This document shows, one piece after another, positions 15,697 through 24,724 of a stretch of 34,151 nt of DNA; positions within the stretch are counted from its first letter, which is position 1; each line of letters opens with the position of its first letter. Made by a program: the position numbers and the translations under genes. This stretch comes from Thermodesulfovibrionales bacterium (GTDB taxonomy: Bacteria > Nitrospirota > Thermodesulfovibrionia > Thermodesulfovibrionales > UBA9159). Under the pieces are notes generated by a model, which saw nothing but the letters and a program-made list of their open reading frames with translations, had not been told where the DNA came from and did not search any database. The DNA lies in contig DASRZP010000118.1 in the NCBI GenBank assembly GCA_035686305.1, positions 1-34,151 of the forward strand. The letters are read 5' to 3'.

Positions 15697-15774
15697 TCCG
15701 TTATGCCTGCGGCAAGAGGAGAATACTCGGCTCGTGGTGTACGGTCCTTTCGTGACCTTTCCACTTCATGCGGC

Positions 15775-16938
15775 ATGAAGACCGTGATGATCGTCGCAGG
15801 GGAAAGTTCCGGCGAGTGGTATGGCTCGCTCCTTACAAAGGAACTGAAGGACCTTTGGCCGGACATCAGGGTCCTGGGTATCGGAGGCGAGAGGATGAAG
15901 GATGCGGGGGTCGAGATACTTTCAGGGATATCGAGCGGACTCGGCATAACAGAACTCCTTCCGTCGCTCAAGAGAATCCGGGACTCTTTTAGCATTGCCT
16001 CAAAGGCCCTCGCCGAAATGAAACCCGACGTCCTTGTCCTCATTGATTATCCGGATTTCAATTTCAGGCTCGGCAGGGTAGCAAAGAGGCTCGGCATCAA
16101 GGTGCTCTACTATGTGAGCCCCCAGGTCTGGGTCTGGAGAAAGGGAAGAGTGAAGACCATGGGGGAGATCGCGGACAGGGTCTCTGTGATACTTCCCTTT
16201 GAAGAGGAGATCTATAGAAAGGCCGGTATACCCTGTGAATTTGTCGGCCATCCTGCCATGGAGGAGCTTGAGCTGTCCGATGCCCGGAATCTCAAGACAG
16301 AAATAAGCAGGGGGCACGGGGCATTGAGGGTCGCCCTTCTTCCGGGTTCACGGCCGAATGAATTGAAGGCCCTCCTGCCTGTATTCATTAACCTCGTGAG
16401 AAGATGCAAAGGAGAATTTCGCGACCCCCGGTTTACGCTCCCCCTTGCACCCAACCTAGAGATCGAGCGGTTCCGTTCCGATCTCACACTTCTTGAAGAA
16501 GAGGGAGTCAGGATTGTTAAGGGTGACGTCCTCAAGTGCCTCTCTTCCTCGGATGCGGCTGTGATCGCTTCAGGTACGGCAACGCTCCAGGCAGCTCTCC
16601 TCGGCGTCCCTTCCGTTGTGGTATATAAAGTCTCTCTTTTAACATACATCATGGGCAAGATTATTCTTAATACGAAGTTCATATCCCTCATAAATATCAT
16701 GTCAGGTGAGGAAGTCCTTCGGGAACTGATCCAGCGCAAGGCGAATGCTGAGGATATCCTGACAGAACTGAAGAGGATACTCTCTGATGAGCGTCACAGG
16801 ACGAAGATGGTCTCCTCCATGAAAAGGGTGAGGGAAGCCTTTGCCGGCAGGCAGCCCTCACGGAGAGTCGCCCTGACAATAGGCGAGATGACCGGTTGGG
16901 GTCTCGGAGAGTCCGAAGGTTCTTCAGGAGGTCACTGA
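15775..16938 (+). CDS. lpxB: Lipid-A-disaccharide synthase
   Basis: 387 residues. It condenses UDP-diacyl-glucosamine with lipid X to make the lipid A disaccharide at the inner membrane. Signatures: I-V-A-G-E-S-S-G-E-W-Y-G-S-L-L at the N-terminus, L-I-D-Y-P-D-F-N-F-R-L, Y-V-S-P-Q-V-W-V-W-R, F-V-G-H-P, L-L-P-G-S-R-P-N-E and A-S-G-T-A-T-L-Q-A-A. The start is placed at M-K-T-V-M-I, where family similarity begins. An upstream in-frame ATG at 15703 would add 24 residues unlike any LpxB, and neither start has a strong ribosome site. It overlaps msbA by one base (TGATG). Confidence 0.93.
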   Translation: MKTVMIVAGESSGEWYGSLLTKELKDLWPDIRVLGIGGERMKDAGVEILSGISSGLGITELLPSLKRIRDSFSIASKALAEMKPDVLVLIDYPDFNFRLGRVAKRLGIKVLYYVSPQVWVWRKGRVKTMGEIADRVSVILPFEEEIYRKAGIPCEFVGHPAMEELELSDARNLKTEISRGHGALRVALLPGSRPNELKALLPVFINLVRRCKGEFRDPRFTLPLAPNLEIERFRSDLTLLEEEGVRIVKGDVLKCLSSSDAAVIASGTATLQAALLGVPSVVVYKVSLLTYIMGKIILNTKFISLINIMSGEEVLRELIQRKANAEDILTELKRILSDERHRTKMVSSMKRVREAFAGRQPSRRVALTIGEMTGWGLGESEGSSGGH

Positions 16939-18656
16939 TGGAGGCTCTCAAGAAGATTTTGATCCTCGTGAAACCTTACTGGACGCGTATCGTCCTCGCG
17001 GCCCTCTTCGGCCTTGTCGTCTCGGGGCTGAACGGCGCACTGGCCTGGCTCATCAAACCTGCGGTCGACCAGGTATTCGTCGAGCGGAACTTGACATCCA
17101 TCATGCTTGTCAGTTTCGGCATTATGGGCTCCTTTGTCGGGAGGGGTGTTTTCGAATTTCTCCAATCCTATCTCATGATGTCGGCCGGCGCAAAGGTGGT
17201 GAGGGACATACGGGACAGGATGTTCCATCACATGCTCTATCTTCCTGCGAAATTTATCAACAAGGATTCAACGGGCGCCATGGTCTCAAGAGTCATCAAT
17301 GACGCCGGGGCAGTCCAGGGGGTCCTCGCATATAACGTCAAAGATCTCTTTGTCGAGACGACGACCGTCATCGTTCTGACATGCATTGCACTTGTGAGGC
17401 GCTGGGACCTCACCCTCATGTCATTGGTCGTCTTGCCTGTTGCCTTCTATTTCGTCTCGAGGTTCGGCAAGAGACTCAGGAAGGTGAGCAGCCGGACACA
17501 GGAGAAGATATCGGACATAACGGAGATGCTTGCCGAGAGCTTTACGGGCAGCAAGATCATTAAATCCTTCACCCGCGAGGAGGATGAAACGGTAAAGTTC
17601 AGGGACAAGAATCAGGACTTTTACCGCGAACTCATGCGTTCGACAAGAATCACGGAAGCCACGTCTCTCATGATGGAGTTTGTCGGCGGCACCGGCATCG
17701 GATTCGTAGTCTGGTATGGAGGGAGTCTCGTGATGAGGGGGGTGATTACTGCCGGTGATTTCTTCTCCTTTCTCGCTGCCATCTTTATGATCTATACCCC
17801 GGCCAGGAGGCTTGCCTCGGCCCATAATGTACTTCAGCAGGCAAGGGCTCCTCTTGAGAGGATTGAGGAGTTCCTTGCAGAAGAACGCGAAGTTGACGGA
17901 AAGCGCATGCTCAAGGGATTCACTGATGAGATCGTCTTTGACAACGTCTCCTTCCGCCATGAAGGCACTGATGACGACGCCGTCAGCGGGATCAGCCTCA
18001 GGGCAAAGAAGGGGGAGATCGTCGCCCTTGTGGGGAAGAGCGGCGCAGGCAAGACCACCTTAGTGGACCTCATTCCGCGATTCTCCATACCCCACGAGGG
18101 CGCCATATCTCTTGACGGAGTCGACATCTCGACCGTAACGCTCACGTCCCTCCGCTCTCTTATCGGCCTCGTGAGCCAGGACGTCATCCTCTTTAACGAC
18201 ACGGTAATGGCGAACATATCCTACGGGAATCCCGCCGCATCAGAGGCGGAGATAATCACTGCGGCCAGGGCAGCCTTTGCCCATGACTTCATCCTTGAAC
18301 TCCCCGATGGTTACAAGACGGTGATCGGTGAGAAGGGTGTGAGGCTTTCAGGCGGCCAGAAACAGAGGCTCTCGATAGCGAGGGCTTTACTAAAGAACCC
18401 TCCGATCCTCATCCTCGATGAGGCAACATCATCCCTCGATAGCGCCTCAGAAGTCATGGTCCAGAAGGCACTGGAAAATCTCATGACGGACAGGACAGCC
18501 TTTGTCATTGCCCACAGGCTGTCCACAATTCGACGGGCAGACAGAATCTTCGTACTCGACAAAGGCAGGATCGTGGAATCAGGGACCCATGAAGAACTGC
18601 TCTCCGGAGGAGGTCTCTACAAGAAGCTCCATGACATGCAGTTTGAAGATGTCTGA
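16938..18656 (+). CDS. msbA: Lipid A flippase, ABC exporter MsbA
   Basis: 572 residues: an N-terminal six-helix ABC exporter domain (about 1-310) fused to an ATPase. Walker A G-K-S-G-A-G-K-T-T, signature L-S-G-G-Q-K-Q-R, Walker B I-L-I-L-D-E-A-T-S-S-L-D and the H-loop A-H-R-L-S-T are intact. It moves lipid A-core across the inner membrane using ATP. The ATG at 16938 follows AGGAGG by six bases; a TTG 14 codons earlier lies inside lpxB and is not needed. Its place between lpxB and waaA supports the lipid A assignment over a general drug exporter. Confidence 0.92.
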   Translation: MEALKKILILVKPYWTRIVLAALFGLVVSGLNGALAWLIKPAVDQVFVERNLTSIMLVSFGIMGSFVGRGVFEFLQSYLMMSAGAKVVRDIRDRMFHHMLYLPAKFINKDSTGAMVSRVINDAGAVQGVLAYNVKDLFVETTTVIVLTCIALVRRWDLTLMSLVVLPVAFYFVSRFGKRLRKVSSRTQEKISDITEMLAESFTGSKIIKSFTREEDETVKFRDKNQDFYRELMRSTRITEATSLMMEFVGGTGIGFVVWYGGSLVMRGVITAGDFFSFLAAIFMIYTPARRLASAHNVLQQARAPLERIEEFLAEEREVDGKRMLKGFTDEIVFDNVSFRHEGTDDDAVSGISLRAKKGEIVALVGKSGAGKTTLVDLIPRFSIPHEGAISLDGVDISTVTLTSLRSLIGLVSQDVILFNDTVMANISYGNPAASEAEIITAARAAFAHDFILELPDGYKTVIGEKGVRLSGGQKQRLSIARALLKNPPILILDEATSSLDSASEVMVQKALENLMTDRTAFVIAHRLSTIRRADRIFVLDKGRIVESGTHEELLSGGGLYKKLHDMQFEDV

Positions 18657-18667
18657 GGGGTACGGCC

Positions 18668-19936
18668 GTGTTCTTCCTTTACAGCCTTCTTTATGGTGTC
18701 GCAGCCGTTATCCTTCTTCCCTTTGAGTATGCAAGGCGTCCTGCTCCTGTCAGGAAGAGATGGCTGAAGGAGAAATTCGGATGTGTGGACCTTCCGACGG
18801 GAACAGAAGATTCACCGTTGCTTTGGATCCATGCCGTCTCCGTCGGCGAGACACTGTCGGCCGTACCCTTCATCAAGGAAATCAAGGGGCGCTATCCCTC
18901 GATCCGTGTTGTCCTTTCGACCATAACCGATACGGGCCAAGCGGTCGCCCGTGAGAGGTTGGCGGGGGTTGCTGACGCGGTCTATCTTCCCTTTGACCTC
19001 TCCTTTTGCATCAAGCCTCTCTTCAGGAAGATAAGGCCCTCTGCCTTCATAGTGATCGAGACTGAGCTTTGGCCCAATATCTTCAGGGTTTCGAAGAAGA
19101 TGGGGATACCCCTTCTGGTCATGAACGGGCGGCTCTCTGAAAAGTCCTTCAGAGGATACATGCGGATACGGTTCTTCATGAAGGCAGTCCTTGAATGTGT
19201 TGACCTCTTCTGCATGCAGGAAAAGGCATATGCTGAGAGGATAACGGCACTGGGAGCGGACGAGGGGAAGGTGATCGTGACGGGGAGCTTCAAGTTCGAC
19301 ACGGGTCCCCCGGGGAAGCTCCCCGAATGGGCCTGGGTGCTGAAGGGTCCGGTCATCCTCGCGGGGAGCACACACCCCGGTGAGGAGGAACTGATCCTTG
19401 GTGTTTACGAGGACTTGAGACAAGATTTCCCCGGCCTGAATCTTATAATAGCTCCGCGCCGCCCCGATCGTTTTCAAGAGGTTTACGCATTGATGAAGGC
19501 ACGGGGGTTTTCCTGCAAAAAAAGGTCGGAGATCTCCGGAGTCTCTCCGGCCGAAAGCGGATTATCTCCTGGAACCATCGTCCTCCTCGACACTGTGGGA
19601 GAGCTTGCAGCGGCATATGGTATCTGCGATATCGCCATCATCGGCGGCAGTTTCATACGGCACGGCGGCCAGAATCCCCTTGAACCTGCCTTCTGGCAGA
19701 AACCCATCATCTGCGGACCGCATATGGAGAACTTTTCTTTCATTGAAGAGTTTTACCGGAAAGGGGCTGCGGAAAAGACAGAGAGAGAGGGGCTCCGTGA
19801 CCTGCTGAAGGAACTGCTCGGAAACGGAGAAAAGAGAAAGACGATGGGAGAAGCGGCAAAGGCCCTCTACCGCGAAAAGGCTGGTGCAGTGAACAGGGCC
19901 ATAGACGCCCTCGGCAAGATCGTTCTCTCACCTTAA
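18668..19936 (+). CDS. waaA: 3-deoxy-D-manno-octulosonic acid (Kdo) transferase
   Basis: 422 residues with GTG start. An N-terminal hydrophobic anchor (F-F-L-Y-S-L-L-Y-G-V-A-A-V-I-L-L) is followed by the Kdo-transferase signature L-W-I-H-A-V-S-V-G-E. Further conserved blocks: V-I-E-T-E-L-W-P-N, F-C-M-Q, V-I-L-A-G-S-T-H-P-G-E-E, A-P-R-R-P-D-R-F and I-G-G-S-F-x-x-H-G-G-Q-N-P-L-E-P. It adds Kdo to lipid IVA. It is the last gene of the gnnA-gnnB-lpxB-msbA-waaA run, 12 bp after msbA. Confidence 0.93.
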   Translation: MFFLYSLLYGVAAVILLPFEYARRPAPVRKRWLKEKFGCVDLPTGTEDSPLLWIHAVSVGETLSAVPFIKEIKGRYPSIRVVLSTITDTGQAVARERLAGVADAVYLPFDLSFCIKPLFRKIRPSAFIVIETELWPNIFRVSKKMGIPLLVMNGRLSEKSFRGYMRIRFFMKAVLECVDLFCMQEKAYAERITALGADEGKVIVTGSFKFDTGPPGKLPEWAWVLKGPVILAGSTHPGEEELILGVYEDLRQDFPGLNLIIAPRRPDRFQEVYALMKARGFSCKKRSEISGVSPAESGLSPGTIVLLDTVGELAAAYGICDIAIIGGSFIRHGGQNPLEPAFWQKPIICGPHMENFSFIEEFYRKGAAEKTEREGLRDLLKELLGNGEKRKTMGEAAKALYREKAGAVNRAIDALGKIVLSP

Positions 19937-19938
19937 GG

Positions 19939-19967
19939 TTGACATATACCCCAAAACTTCATACCAT
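19939..19967 (+). promoter_or_regulatory. Promoter of the small winged-helix-like gene
   Basis: A perfect -35 TTGACA (19939-19944) lies three bases after the waaA stop. A 17-bp spacer is followed by TACCAT (19962-19967, 4/6). This gives the next gene its own start point independent of the lipid A operon. Confidence 0.6.
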
Positions 19968-20033
19968 TTTGATAGAGGAGCCTTCGGGATAAAGATTATC
20001 AGGAAATCTGTCTTCTCACAGGGGGAAGAGACA

Positions 20034-20273
20034 ATGACGAAAACTGCAGAAAAGATCATGGAACTGTTCAAGAGGCATGATAGGATAAAAGCGGGTATGA
20101 TCTTGACTCCCGCAGAATTATCCCTCGGTTCGAGCGATTGGGAACCATCGGATTTCGCGAACCTTGATGAGGCAATAAGAGAATTGAGGAATGAGGGCTG
20201 CGTAATCGTAACACCCACAAAGGGGTTGGAACTCACTGAGGAGGGCTACAACTATCTCCTGGGTGAGGGATGA
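20034..20273 (+). CDS. Small winged-helix-like protein, function unknown
   Basis: 79 residues behind a GGGGGAAG ribosome site. The pattern (I-M-E-L-F-K-R-H ... L-D-E-A-I-R-E-L-R-N-E-G-C-V-I-V-T-P-T-K-G-L-E-L-T-E-E-G) is helix-helix-helix with a beta hairpin, as in winged helix DNA-binding domains; the T-x-x-G turn and L-T-E-E-G end are typical. It converges with the TauE-like gene. Function is not known; a regulatory role is inferred. Confidence 0.7.
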   Translation: MTKTAEKIMELFKRHDRIKAGMILTPAELSLGSSDWEPSDFANLDEAIRELRNEGCVIVTPTKGLELTEEGYNYLLGEG

Positions 20274-20324
20274 AGGCTGCCGTCGCGAAAAGATAAGAGG
20301 AAAGATCCTATCCCCACGATCCCT

Positions 20325-21041
20325 CTATGACCTGAATGCCCGATATATGAAGACGATCCCGACGACGACCATGACAAGGGCAGAAGCCCGAGAGAGCCTC
20401 TTCCTCAGCCATTCTCCCTTTATCGAGACGACCTTCCCGATGAGAAAGAGCGCAGGCGAGGTCCCGAGCCCGAAAAGGAAAAGGAGGAGCATTCCTCGCA
20501 GAAACCCCCTGGCTCGGCTTCCCGCCTCAACGCCAGCACCTGCTGCTGCGATAAGCGCCGTGTAGAGAAGGCCGCAGGGTATAAAGCCGAAAACCAGCCC
20601 CATCGGAAAATAGGCGCCGACTGTTCTCGCTCCAGCGATAAACGTTACAATGCGGTTCAGGAAAAGGGTAAACGAAAGGCCAGGCGCCTTCACCTTCTTC
20701 TCCTTGTTCTCCTGCCCTCCGGGCCTCAGAAATGTGAGCCAGCCGGCAGAGGCGAGTCCCACGAGGGCCATCACGATTCCGAGAGTTCCGAGGGCAAGGT
20801 ACTGGAACCGTTCAAAGAGCTTCACCGAACCGACAAAGGAGCCTGTCAGCCCTGTCATGCCTCCGAGCAGACTGTAGGTCGTGACGCGGCCAAGATTATA
20901 AAGGAGGTGGGGGGCATAACTCTTCCGCTCCACACGAAGGGAATAAATCGCAACGACCGGACCGCACATGCCGATACAATGCCCGAACCCTCCGAGAAAT
21001 CCGGAAAGAAAAAGCAGAACATAGAGGGAATCAGTAAGCAA
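20325..21041 (-). CDS. TauE/SafE (UreH-like) membrane protein of the cbb3 oxidase locus
   Basis: 238 residues, about six membrane helices. G-G-F-G-H-C-I-G-M-C-G-P in the first helix and its echo F-G-F-I-P-C-G-L-L-Y-T in the second half are the cysteine motifs of the UreH-like sulfite-exporter family, members of which often sit beside ccoS/ccoI and appear to help copper or thiol handling. A cytoplasmic loop carries a charged insert (N-K-E-K-K). Last gene of the oxidase transcript; its start overlaps the preceding gene by 11 bases. Role in oxidase assembly is inferred from position. Confidence 0.85.
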   Translation of the reverse strand: MLTDSLYVLLFLSGFLGGFGHCIGMCGPVVAIYSLRVERKSYAPHLLYNLGRVTTYSLLGGMTGLTGSFVGSVKLFERFQYLALGTLGIVMALVGLASAGWLTFLRPGGQENKEKKVKAPGLSFTLFLNRIVTFIAGARTVGAYFPMGLVFGFIPCGLLYTALIAAAGAGVEAGSRARGFLRGMLLLFLFGLGTSPALFLIGKVVSIKGEWLRKRLSRASALVMVVVGIVFIYRAFRS

Positions 21042-21489
21042 CGTTGAACAGGAAACTGACGTTCCCCATCTCCCGAATCTCGACGGTCGCCTGCCAGAGT
21101 CTCCTCCCGCTGGGACACTTCGGTATCACTCCCTTGCCTGAAAAGGTGGACGGACCGTTTCTCCCGAGCATGACCGCGTTCTTCCCCATATACATTCCCG
21201 GCATGGCGAGATCAAGGGTTATCACCCGGGTGCCCGATATCACCTTCCCCTCACCGATGAGCTTCACGGTAAAGGAAAGCTCCTTCATTGCCTTCACAGG
21301 CTTCGGATTGATGTCGAGAATCACTTCCATAGTGCCGATCACCTTTGAGCATGGTCCCTTGTCTATCTCACAATCCACGATCTTCTCCGCGTCGGCAGCG
21401 GCAATCGCCTGCCCCGTTCTTGCCGACGGGAACGGGGCGATGAAGAGCGCAAAAACCACAAGGCCAAAAACGGCTGCGATATGTCTCAT
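21031..21489 (-). CDS. Exported YtkA/FixH-like domain protein
   Basis: 152 residues with a signal peptide (hydrophobic stretch V-F-G-L-V-V-F-A-L-F-I-A-P-F, residues 7-20). The rest is a small beta-sandwich rich in the YtkA-type pattern: K-E-L-S-F-T-V-K-L, then D-L-A-M-P-G-M-Y-M-G-K-N, then L-W-Q-A-T-V-E-I. The Met-rich M-P-G-M-Y-M run could bind copper. Two cysteines (C-E-I-D-K-G-P-C) lie soon after the signal. Sandwiched between a dispersed repeat and the TauE-like gene. The start has only a weak ribosome site. Confidence 0.75.
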   Translation of the reverse strand: MRHIAAVFGLVVFALFIAPFPSARTGQAIAAADAEKIVDCEIDKGPCSKVIGTMEVILDINPKPVKAMKELSFTVKLIGEGKVISGTRVITLDLAMPGMYMGKNAVMLGRNGPSTFSGKGVIPKCPSGRRLWQATVEIREMGNVSFLFNVAY

Positions 21490-21497
21490 AAAAACCT

Positions 21498-21730
21498 ATT
21501 CACCGTAACGTTGAGTAAACCTTCCAGTTGCATAAAACTATCTTCTTCGGGAAGGCAGGTATGGTGAGAAGCCTTGTATCGCGATACCTTTGATGGTTGC
21601 CGACTGCCGCTGTATGCTCAATGCGGGAGGTCACTTGCGGTGGAGTCATCGAAGTACCTCATCGTCGGAATCTCATCGCATGTACAGAGCTTCGATCCAT
21701 GCCTGCCTTGCCATCGTTTGCAACGTTGGG
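21498..21730 (-). repeat. Dispersed intergenic repeat, member B
   Basis: Full-length inverted copy of member A at 5513-5731. It begins ATTCACCGTAACGTTGAGTA, which is nearly identical to the opposite end of member A, so the two together show a terminal inverted repeat of about 16 bp. It lies inside the oxidase cluster between ccoS and the YtkA-like gene and may separate or weaken expression of the last two genes. Confidence 0.85.
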
Positions 21731-21732
21731 TT

Positions 21733-21909
21733 TCACTTGTCATTTTGTTCGGTCCTATCGCCGCTCTTCTTCTCTTCGTCCTCAAGCATCCTGTACTTCG
21801 GTCCCTCCACATCGTCATATTGCCCGCTCTTTACCGACCATATGAAAAAAAGCCATGCCCCTATTCCGAGGACGAGGGAGAGAAAGATCATGAAGGTTAT
21901 TGCCCACAT
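21733..21909 (-). CDS. ccoS: cbb3 oxidase maturation protein CcoS
   Basis: 58 residues: M-W-A-I-T-F-M-I-F-L-S-L-V-L-G-I-G-A-W-L then F-F-I-W-S-V-K-S-G-Q-Y-D-D-V-E-G. One membrane helix followed by the CcoS hallmark S-G-Q-Y-D-D and a charged tail with P-K-Y-R-M-L. CcoS is needed to insert copper and heme cofactors into CcoN. It overlaps the end of ccoI by 13 bases, the usual ccoI-ccoS arrangement. Confidence 0.93.
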   Translation of the reverse strand: MWAITFMIFLSLVLGIGAWLFFIWSVKSGQYDDVEGPKYRMLEDEEKKSGDRTEQNDK

Positions 21910-24344
21910 CTCTTGACCCTCAGCGAGTTCCCGACAACAAAGAGGGAGCTGGCAGCCATCGCACCCGCCGCGACAATAGGGTGGAGGACGCCGGTCACCG
22001 CCAGGGGAATCGCGATGATGTTATAGAAAAAGGCCCAGAAGATGTTCTCCTTGATGATGCCCGAGGCCTTCCTCGAGAGGCGAATGAAATAGGGAACAAG
22101 CCTGAGGTCGTTCCTCACCAGAACAGCGTCTGAACTCTCCCTTGCGATATCCGTTCCTCTTCCCATGGCGAGACCGACCACGGCCTCTGTAAGGGCAGGT
22201 GCATCGTTTATGCCGTCTCCCACCATGATCACCTTCTCTCCCGCGGACTGGATCTCGGCAACGATCTCCCTTTTCTTCACCGGCGAGGCCTCGGAAACGG
22301 CATGTTCGATGCCGACCCTTGACGCGATAGATTCCGTAGTGCCCTGATTGTCCCCGCTCACCAGCGAGAGGGAATAGTTCATCTTCCTGATCTCGCTGAC
22401 CGCTTCCGCTGCCTCGGCCCTGACAACATCCGAGACTACCATGACGGCCCTCACTCTCCCTTCCCACCCCATGAAAACAACCGTTTCCCCCCTTTTCTCG
22501 AGGTCTCTGATATCTTCAGTATAGGACTGCGCATGAGGCATTACAATGCCGTGCTCTTCCATGAAGCTCCGGTTGCCGATCACGATTCTCTTTCCCTCTG
22601 CCGTACCTTCAACACCCTTCCCGGGAAAGGTCTTGAACCCTGATACGCTGAATGCAGGACGGGCAGCAGTGGTGATCGCATGGCCTATGCTGTGTTCGGA
22701 GAGTCCTTCAAGGGACGCTGCGAGGCTCAGGAGATATCCTCTGTCCCAGGCGTTCTCAAGGACAATCATGTCCTTGAGGACCGGTTTCCCTATCGTTACC
22801 GTACCGGTCTTGTCAAAAATCACGTGGTTCACTCTGCTTACGTTCTCGATCACTTCACCGCTCTTTATGAGAATCCCTCGTGACGATGCCATGGTCGTGA
22901 AGATAAGGACAGCGAGGGGGGTTGCGAGCCCCAGACTGCAGGGACAGGCGATGACAAGGACAGAGACGCCTGTCATGAGTGCCCGGTGTATTGATGCACC
23001 CCTCAAGATATAAAGGAGGAGCGTCGAGACTGCAATGAGCAGGATAAGCGGCACAAAATAGCCGACGACCCTGTCTGCCACTCTCTGTATCCTCGGTTTC
23101 CGCGCCTGGGCGTCTTCTACGGCCTCGATGATATTCGCCAGTATCGTTTCCTTTCCTGTCCTTTTCACCTCAAAGGTGAGCATGCCGTAAAGGTTGATGC
23201 TCCCTCCGACAACTTCAGATCCCACGACCTTCAAGACCGGTCTCGACTCGCCCGTCAGGAAGGATTCATCGACCTCAGACTCGCCGCTGATGACAGTCCC
23301 GTCAAGGGCGATCCTCTCGCCCGGTTTCACTTCCAGCCAATCGCCCTTTTCGATAGACGTGACCGCTACTTGCCCCCGTCCGGCGGCTCCGGCCTCACCC
23401 TTGAGTAACCTGGTTGCCGTTGTGGGGCTCAGCTCCGCCAACCGTTCAAGCGTCTCCGAGGCCTTGCCTTTTGCAACGGCCTCTAAGTACCTGCCGAGGA
23501 GGATGAGGGTTATGATCATGGCTGACGTGTCAAAATAGACCTCTCCGCCGGCAACCATCTCTGAGACACTGTATACAAACGCTGATCCCGCACCGATCGT
23601 TATGAGAGAGTCCATCGTAAAATGGAGGCGGCTCAGTCCTTTAACCGTGCTTCTGATAAGGGGCATCCCCGAATAGAAGAGGACCGGGAAGGTGAGGACC
23701 ATGGCAATGACCTCGAAGATGCCCTTTGTCTGGGCATCGATCCCCTGGAAATATCCTGCGTAGAGAGCTACGCTGTAAATCATGAGCTGCGATGAGAGGA
23801 AGGCTGCGGTACCGAAGCGTATCAGGAGGTCTCTCGTCTCCGATTCCCTGGCCTTGAACTGCTCTGATTTCGTATAAGGCTTCGGACGGTAACCGATGGA
23901 GAGTATCCGTTTCAGGATCTTCTCGATCCCCACGAGCTCGGGGTTCCAGGCGATCCTCGCCCTGTGAGTGGCATAGTTGACCCTCGCATGGCTGACCCCC
24001 TCTGTCCTGCTCAGGATCTTTTCATTGAGCCAGACACAGGAGGCACAGCGGATCCCCTCGATCGAAAGATCTATCTCCTTCTCCCCGTTGTCCCTGTCCC
24101 TGACATGCTCGGCAAAGGGGCTAATATCGATTTCGCCCTTCAGGAGGGAAGCCGGTATACCGGTTTCATCCCACCGTCTCTTTTCATAGAAGGCATCGAG
24201 ACCCTCGCCGTGGATAATCCTGTAGATGCCCCTGCAGCCGTTGCAGCAGAATGTCTTTTCCTTTCCGTCACAGATATCGTAAACAGCGTCCCTCTCAGGA
24301 AAGCTCAGAAGACAATGGTCACAGGTGAGTTGAGATGCGTGCAT
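21897..24344 (-). CDS. ccoI: Copper-translocating P1B-type ATPase CcoI/FixI
   Basis: 815 residues from M-H-A-S-Q-L-T-C. The N-terminal cysteine cluster C-D-H-C...C-C-N-G-C and a heavy-metal domain (G-I-R-C-A-S-C-V-W) precede eight membrane helices. The ion channel motif is C-P-C (A-C-P-C-S-L-G-L-A-T-P), the phosphorylation site D-K-T-G-T, the hinge G-D-G-I-N-D-A-P-A-L, and T-G-E-S lies in the actuator domain. It exports Cu(I) for the CcoN heme-copper centre. The longer open frame up to 24563 would add 73 residues that only mirror the cytochrome gene on another frame; the ATG at 24344 has AGAGGAA before it. Confidence 0.94.
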   Translation of the reverse strand: MHASQLTCDHCLLSFPERDAVYDICDGKEKTFCCNGCRGIYRIIHGEGLDAFYEKRRWDETGIPASLLKGEIDISPFAEHVRDRDNGEKEIDLSIEGIRCASCVWLNEKILSRTEGVSHARVNYATHRARIAWNPELVGIEKILKRILSIGYRPKPYTKSEQFKARESETRDLLIRFGTAAFLSSQLMIYSVALYAGYFQGIDAQTKGIFEVIAMVLTFPVLFYSGMPLIRSTVKGLSRLHFTMDSLITIGAGSAFVYSVSEMVAGGEVYFDTSAMIITLILLGRYLEAVAKGKASETLERLAELSPTTATRLLKGEAGAAGRGQVAVTSIEKGDWLEVKPGERIALDGTVISGESEVDESFLTGESRPVLKVVGSEVVGGSINLYGMLTFEVKRTGKETILANIIEAVEDAQARKPRIQRVADRVVGYFVPLILLIAVSTLLLYILRGASIHRALMTGVSVLVIACPCSLGLATPLAVLIFTTMASSRGILIKSGEVIENVSRVNHVIFDKTGTVTIGKPVLKDMIVLENAWDRGYLLSLAASLEGLSEHSIGHAITTAARPAFSVSGFKTFPGKGVEGTAEGKRIVIGNRSFMEEHGIVMPHAQSYTEDIRDLEKRGETVVFMGWEGRVRAVMVVSDVVRAEAAEAVSEIRKMNYSLSLVSGDNQGTTESIASRVGIEHAVSEASPVKKREIVAEIQSAGEKVIMVGDGINDAPALTEAVVGLAMGRGTDIARESSDAVLVRNDLRLVPYFIRLSRKASGIIKENIFWAFFYNIIAIPLAVTGVLHPIVAAGAMAASSLFVVGNSLRVKRCGQ

Positions 24345-24364
24345 CTCTGTTCCTCTGGCGCCGT

Positions 24365-24724
24365 TTATTTCTGTTCGATGCTCCGTATATAAGTGATCAC
24401 CTTCCATATCCTGTCTTGACCAAGACTGTTCTCCCAGTTGGGCATGCCGCCGGGTCTGCCTTTCGAAATGGTCAGGTAGAGGTCTGCATCTGAGTCTCCA
24501 TATTTCTTCGATTTCAGCGTTAGATTCGGACAGATATCGCCCCTTCCGCCTGCGCCGTGGCATACCTGACAGTTCTTCTTGAATATCTCAGCTCCTTCCT
24601 GAAGTGCCCTCGGATCACCCTCATAGGGATTCTTCTGGGCAAGAGCGGGTTCTGATTGCACGATGCCCGCCTGAAGCATCAGGGAGATGAAGAGTAACAA
24701 AACGGGCATCATCGTTCTTTTCAT
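24365..24724 (-). CDS. Exported monoheme cytochrome c
   Basis: 119 residues. A signal peptide (L-L-L-F-I-S-L-M-L-Q-A-G) is followed by one heme site C52-Q-V-C55-H56 and a likely axial Met94 (G-R-P-G-G-M-P-N-W). The passage N-P-Y-E-G-D-P-R-A ... N-C-Q-V-C-H-G closely resembles the heme domain fused to CcoO (N-P-L-A-G-D-P-K-A ... N-C-A-A-C-H-G), so it probably supplies the second CcoP-type heme missing from the main subunits. It overlaps ccoH by four bases (ATGA). Periplasmic electron transfer to the oxidase is inferred. Confidence 0.88.
   Translation of the reverse strand: MKRTMMPVLLLFISLMLQAGIVQSEPALAQKNPYEGDPRALQEGAEIFKKNCQVCHGAGGRGDICPNLTLKSKKYGDSDADLYLTISKGRPGGMPNWENSLGQDRIWKVITYIRSIEQK

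Noticed and set aside
15703-15774. Upstream ATG for lpxB
   Set aside because: It adds 24 residues not found in LpxB proteins and has no ribosome site; similarity starts at the Met at 15775.
18668-19936. Large minus-strand ORFs opposite waaA and other lipid A genes
   Set aside because: They are shadows of well-supported genes, with no domains and no ribosome sites.
24345-24563. 73-residue N-terminal extension of CcoI
   Set aside because: The extension is the cytochrome c gene read in another frame (basic, low-complexity product). The ATG at 24344 has a ribosome site and starts the conserved cysteine cluster.
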